Assembly (NCBI GenBank): GCA_003988855.1
Contig: QYAI01000012.1
Coordinates: forward strand, 124,001 to 188,000
Direction: 5' to 3'
DNA length: 64,000 nt
Source: Arachnopeziza araneosa
Lineage: Eukaryota > Ascomycota > Leotiomycetes > Helotiales > Arachnopezizaceae
In this document: positions 60,031-64,000 of the stretch, in pieces
Layout: the number at the start of each line of letters is the position of its first letter
Position numbering within the stretch: position 1 is the stretch's first letter
Notes under the pieces: generated by a model
Seen by the model: the letters and a program-made list of their open reading frames with translations, nothing else
The model's database searches: none
What the model was told of the DNA's origin: nothing
Made by a program: the position numbers and the translations under genes

Positions 60031-61147
60031 CTAAGGCCGTGACTTCACGCCATGTAGTTCTTTCGAGATTCTGACCTCAACTTCTCCATTTTCCATACCG
60101 AAATACGCCGCAATCGGTTTCTGTCCACCGCCTTCCTCGCCTGCGTTGGCTACTTGGACACCATTCCGTCCATGGAACAGGCCGACTTCGAGTACTCCAA
60201 CTATCCTTTTCAGTCGCCTTCCAAGTTGGTGAACTTCCCAAATGCCATTCTCGCCGTCTCCCCTTGCGTTGTCCTTAAGGTCAGAAGCAATTGCAAGCGG
60301 TGGAAAGGGGGCATCCATAATCCACATGCCGTTATCAGTAACAACTGGTCCAGCTTTGGCGCTTCCTCCCTGTCTGATCTTGGGGTCCGATGACCCAAGC
60401 GTGATTAGTATCCTCTTGATTGTTGGTGCTGCCAGAGGTGCAATTTCAATCGGAATAGTTTTCCAAGCGGTGAGCAGTCGAGGCTGGAGTTTCCGGTAGT
60501 CTGTAGTCTGTGAGTGGAATGGTACAGTTTGAGAATGATATATATACCTGCAACGCAAATGAACTTCTTAGCAGATGTGGCAACCAGCTTTTCTTGAAAG
60601 AGACATGCTCCACCACCCTTTATGCAATTCAAATCCTCATCGATCTCGTCAGCTCCATCGAAGGCCACGTCAAGGGCCTGTCGCTTTCCTTTTAATCCGA
60701 GGTCCTGAAGGCCCGTAGCTACATGGAGCGCGGACACGCCTGCCATCTTTGTTTGTAAAACCTCGACTGGTGGGAGCGCGTCAATGCTTCCTAGAGGAAG
60801 GCCAGCTTCGATAATCAATTGTTTCGATTGGTCACCCCTATGAATCAATGACCGTTAGCCTTGAGATAAAAGGTACGATCAAACGAAAGAAGGGTAATAT
60901 ACGTAGGAACAAAGACCATCTTGGAGGTCACATCTCTGCCTTTCGCGGCGATGGCCTCCACCACATAAACAACAGTACTGCCAGACCCAATGCCAATGTA
61001 ACTGTACGAGTTATCAAACTGATCTTCTACTGCTTTGTATGCAGCTCTTCGCTTCGATGCCTCGACACCACTGAGGGGTTTGGAATCCTGGTGAGGAAGA
61101 GAGGTCGGGTCCAGGGAAGGAGGAAGAAAGTGGTCCGAGGCAGCCAT
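60031..61147 (-). CDS. rki1: Ribose-5-phosphate isomerase A
   Basis: Exons 61147-60903, 60837-60548 and 60500-60031 give 334 residues. It interconverts ribose-5-phosphate and ribulose-5-phosphate in the pentose phosphate pathway. RpiA motifs are present: IGIGSGSTVVYVVEAI near 52-67, VFVPTGDQSKQLIIEAGLPL formed across splice 1, FDGADEIDEDLN, IKGGGACLFQEKLVA, then PIEIAPLAAP, TDNGMWIMDAPF and GIWEVHQLGRRLKRIVGVLE. The C-terminal part is longer than in bacteria, as usual in fungi. ATG at 61147 gives MAASDHFLPP. The frame stays open upstream to an in-frame ATG at 61405 that would add 86 Arg/Ser/Thr-rich residues. The cytosolic start is taken as default. Confidence 0.93.
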
Positions 61148-61688
61148 TGAATGCGTAAATCTTGAAATCCTTGTCGTTGATGGCCCAACAAGATGACTGG
61201 GTAGAAGATCTGGTTTGTAGAAGATGTGAGTCTGTGTCGATCGATGGGATTCCGTGCAGGCCTTTCCCCGGATCAAATGTGAGTAGTGACGTGTCGAGAG
61301 GTGTACAGACCTCAATGGAATGATGAATAGACGTCTAGTCGTTCGGCGAGTGCCAAATATGAGTTTGTTTACTGCGTAGAGTGTAGTTCGGGAGTTGATT
61401 TCCATCAAAGAGCAGGTTCGGCGATGTTGGGAAGTTGTTCCTGGTGGGGTCATTACTCACCCCTCTACAGTACAGTACAGGGCCCGGGCTTGGCAGTCAC
61501 GGGCGATTAGATTACTGTAGCCTTATCGCTGCTGGTACCTGGAATGGAGGCTTCAACCAAGTCGAAAGGCAGCAAACACCAACTTCTTCGCCATAGGGTC
61601 TCCAACCCGAGAATCCTCCAATATTGCTTGATCCTCAGAGTGTTCGCTGACAATCTACATACACTCATTCATACTACACGTAGTCAGC
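61148..61688. other. Divergent intergenic region rki1 / NEDD8 E1 subunit
   Basis: 541 bp between start codons. Its left half is open in the rki1 frame (a possible N-terminal extension). No other gene seen. Confidence 0.45.
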
Positions 61689-63467
61689 ATGACTGAAGTC
61701 ATCGCCGACCTGACCCCTCCCATCCTTCAGGGTCCATCGGACAAGGAAAAGAAGTATGACAGGCAGCTTCGTCTCTGGGCAGCGAGTGGACAGCAGGCGC
61801 TTGAAGATGCTGATCTTTTGCTTCTCAACTCCGGTGCAGGCACAGTTGGAGTAGAAACGCTGAAGAATCTTGTTCTCCCAGGCAAGGCTGACGCTTCAGA
61901 ATCGAACCCAGCTAATCATCTCAAGGTATCGGGAAATTCACGATTGCGGATCGAGCCACTGTCAATGAAAGCGACCTGGGTGTTAACTTCTTTCTTGACG
62001 ATGAGAGCTTAGGAAAGTCACGTTCGGAATGCTGTGTAAAGTTACTCGAAGAGTTGAATCCTGATGTTCAAGGAGAATGGTTTCCCAAACATAAGGTGCG
62101 ATAGAAGATGCTGGAAAAGAAGACAAAATTGAGTTTCCTTAGGATGATTCACTGAAGAAGCTCCTTCAAGGTCGGAAATTCACAATCATCTTATACACCC
62201 TACCCATCGAACCCGAAACTCTCGCTCTCGTCCAGAAATATAGCACCGAACAGCAGACACCTCTCATATCTATCCACTCTGCGGGATTCTACTCCTATTT
62301 TAAAGTTCACCTCCCCGGAAACTTTCCAATCGTTGATACACACCCGGATTCTACTGCTACAACAGATCTTAGACTCTTGACTCCTTGGGAAGAACTTTCG
62401 AATTTTGCATCTGAACTTACAGATGATCTTGAGAATCTCAATGCACATGATCATGGTCATATCCCTTATATTGCCATCCTTCTCCACTACCTGAAGAAAT
62501 GGGAGGAAACATACGGAACATACCCTTCGACATATAAAGACAAGACCGCTTTTAGAAATACAGTAGCAGAAGGAACGCGAACCAATAATCCAGAAGGAGG
62601 AGAGGAGAATTTTGAGGAAGCTGTGGCTGCCGTCCTAAAAACCATCTCATTCACATCTTTATCTAGCTCTGTGCACGATGTTTTTGACTACAAACCAGAT
62701 GAAGTATGTTCCAGTATAATATTCCAAGCAATAAATGCTAATCTGCCCATCAACTCAGGTCGAGTCACAATCTAACTTTTGGATCATTACTAATGCCATC
62801 AAAAAATTCTACGAAAAACATAAACAACTTCCGCTACCGGGCTCAGTTCCAGATATGAAAGCTCAGTCAACGGTATACGTGCAACTGCAGAACATATACA
62901 AGAGAAAGGCTCGTCAAGATGCGGCGGAAGTCCTTGCAACCGTCCGAACCCACCCCAGTGGCAAAGGTATCGACGCCGCTGATATTGACAATTTTTGCAA
63001 GAACGCCGCTTTTATCAAACTCATTCGCAGTACGGAACTGGAGCCCACCAACCTTCAAGATGTTGCGAGTAGGTACTTGTCAGTGACGTAAAATATTACA
63101 AACTAACTCGAAAACAGAGATTCAGTCCGAGAGTGATGAACAGGCTGCCATGGCCATGATGCCCCTATCACTCTTTCCAATCTACTTAGCCCTTCATGCC
63201 ACCTCGTATGTTCCTCTTTCGACTTCGTTCGATATTCTTGCCACTATCGAAAGTGAGATCCCTGGCGCCTCATCGAACGACCGTACTCAAATGATCGCCC
63301 AAGAAGTAGCTCGAGCCAAAGGAGGTGAGCTCCACAACATCTCGGCCTTGACCGGCGGCATGGTGGCTCAAGAAGTGATCAAGATCATCACAAAGCAATA
63401 CATCCCGATCGACAACACGTGTATATTCGACGGCATCACGAGCAGGTCACAGGTACTGAGAATATGA
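61689..63467 (+). CDS. ula1: NEDD8-activating enzyme E1 regulatory subunit (APP-BP1/Ula1 type)
   Basis: Exons 61689-61881, 61926-62095, 62143-62703, 62759-63068 and 63118-63467 encode 527 residues, the usual size. The N-terminus has KKYDRQLRLWAASGQQALE, then LNSGAGTVGVETLKNLVLPG, spliced to IGKFTIADRATVNESDLGVN, FFLDDESLGKSR. The middle shows LPIEPETLAL and DLRLLTPWEELSNF. The end has LTGGMVAQEVIKIITKQYIP and the beta-grasp-like DGITSRSQVLRI. It lacks the catalytic Cys, as expected: it pairs with Uba3 to activate NEDD8 (Rub1) for cullin modification. Intron 1 (61882-61925, 44 nt) has a GC donor (CCAG/GCAAGG). Family-conserved sequence on both sides requires it. At splice 4 the only phase-keeping choice is donor GTAGGT after GCGA. 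Confidence 0.92.
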
Positions 63468-64000
63468 CCTCTCATGCAAATGGCGAATCACGAGATGATG
63501 GCTTATGAAGGCTGCGAAAAGCATGCATTTGGAGGCGTTTGCTGGGTCTAGAAGGATCACGATCAACAGCCCTTGGAAGGAATTTATATTGCACGGCCTG
63601 GAACTAGGACCGAGCAAGCACATGTATCAGGTCATCTGAACCATTACCATCCTCTACGAGATCCTAAAAAATATACTTTCGTGCTCCATTATCACATGAG
63701 AGCCAACTATTTTTGTCCCCGCATTTCGCTACACAAAGTGCTTTTGTTGTACAGAAGTCTATTCGAGCTGCAGCTCCAGAGGCGCCCCGTTCGCGCCACC
63801 AATCAATTTCTCTCCAGCATGGCTACAGGGTACATGCAGCCGTTATCTAAGTTCAATATATATTCCATGTGGCTGGCAGTTGGATATACAGCACGTGTAA
63901 CGCCATGTGACTCTAGATTCTGCCCCTGATGTTCTCTGTCTGATCCCAGCCTTCCTGCCACCTCCTTGAAGAAATCTCCAAAAATGCACGAGAGCATCAC
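63468..64000. other. Intergenic to window end, 533 bp
   Basis: 3' flank of the NEDD8 E1 subunit gene. A 118-codon open frame (63573-63929) has no motif and is not called. Confidence 0.45.

Noticed and set aside
1..64000. tRNA, rRNA or transposon genes
   Set aside because: I looked for tRNA T-loop-like patterns, long terminal or inverted repeats and transposase or reverse-transcriptase motifs and found none that I could support by eye.

Overview
The window is nuclear DNA of a filamentous ascomycete (Pezizomycotina). Genes are compact and carry short introns (about 41-160 nt, mostly 42-70) with CTAAC/CTAAT-like branch sites. The gene set is typically fungal: Zn2Cys6 regulators, a Clr2-type silencing protein, GPI-anchored Ser/Thr-rich wall proteins, a cytosolic hybrid histidine kinase and a wax-synthase-type MBOAT enzyme. 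Exon borders below were derived by hand from splice signals and reading-frame continuity. In nearly every multi-exon model the summed exons are a multiple of three. I see no mobile element, CRISPR array, tRNA or rRNA.

Layout. 1-8 kb: an atypical zinc-cluster protein, a U1A/U2B''-type snRNP protein, V-ATPase subunit D (nine exons) and, head-to-head with it, the splicing factor Syf1. 8-18 kb: a small GPI wall protein, a short unknown protein, a large F-box/UIM protein and a long repeat-containing GPI protein. 18-24 kb: a 2.6-kb gene-free stretch, then a transmembrane protein with an aspartic-protease-like ectodomain that has lost its first catalytic Asp. 24-31 kb: a SNF2 ATPase with C-terminal zinc fingers, divergent from a Clr2 homologue. 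31-32 kb: mitochondrial uS12. 32-48 kb: a Zn2Cys6 regulator divergent from an O-methyltransferase, a hybrid histidine kinase, a GPI-type secreted protein, an MBOAT acyltransferase, an amino-acid permease and a C2H2 zinc-finger protein. 48-50 kb: a membrane-anchored P-loop protein that I cannot place in a family. 50-59.5 kb: gene-poor and GC-rich in parts, with simple repeats, one possible decayed gene and two small low-complexity proteins. 59.5-64 kb: ribose-5-phosphate isomerase and the NEDD8-E1 regulatory subunit.

How the genes relate. Housekeeping genes (splicing, V-ATPase, mitoribosome, pentose phosphate, neddylation) alternate with accessory ones. Two neighbourhoods look functionally themed: the SNF2/Clr2 pair (heterochromatin silencing) and the regulator/O-methyltransferase pair, with an acyltransferase and a transporter further on (possibly a small metabolite-tailoring locus without a backbone enzyme). 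Functions come from motif recognition; no database search was possible.
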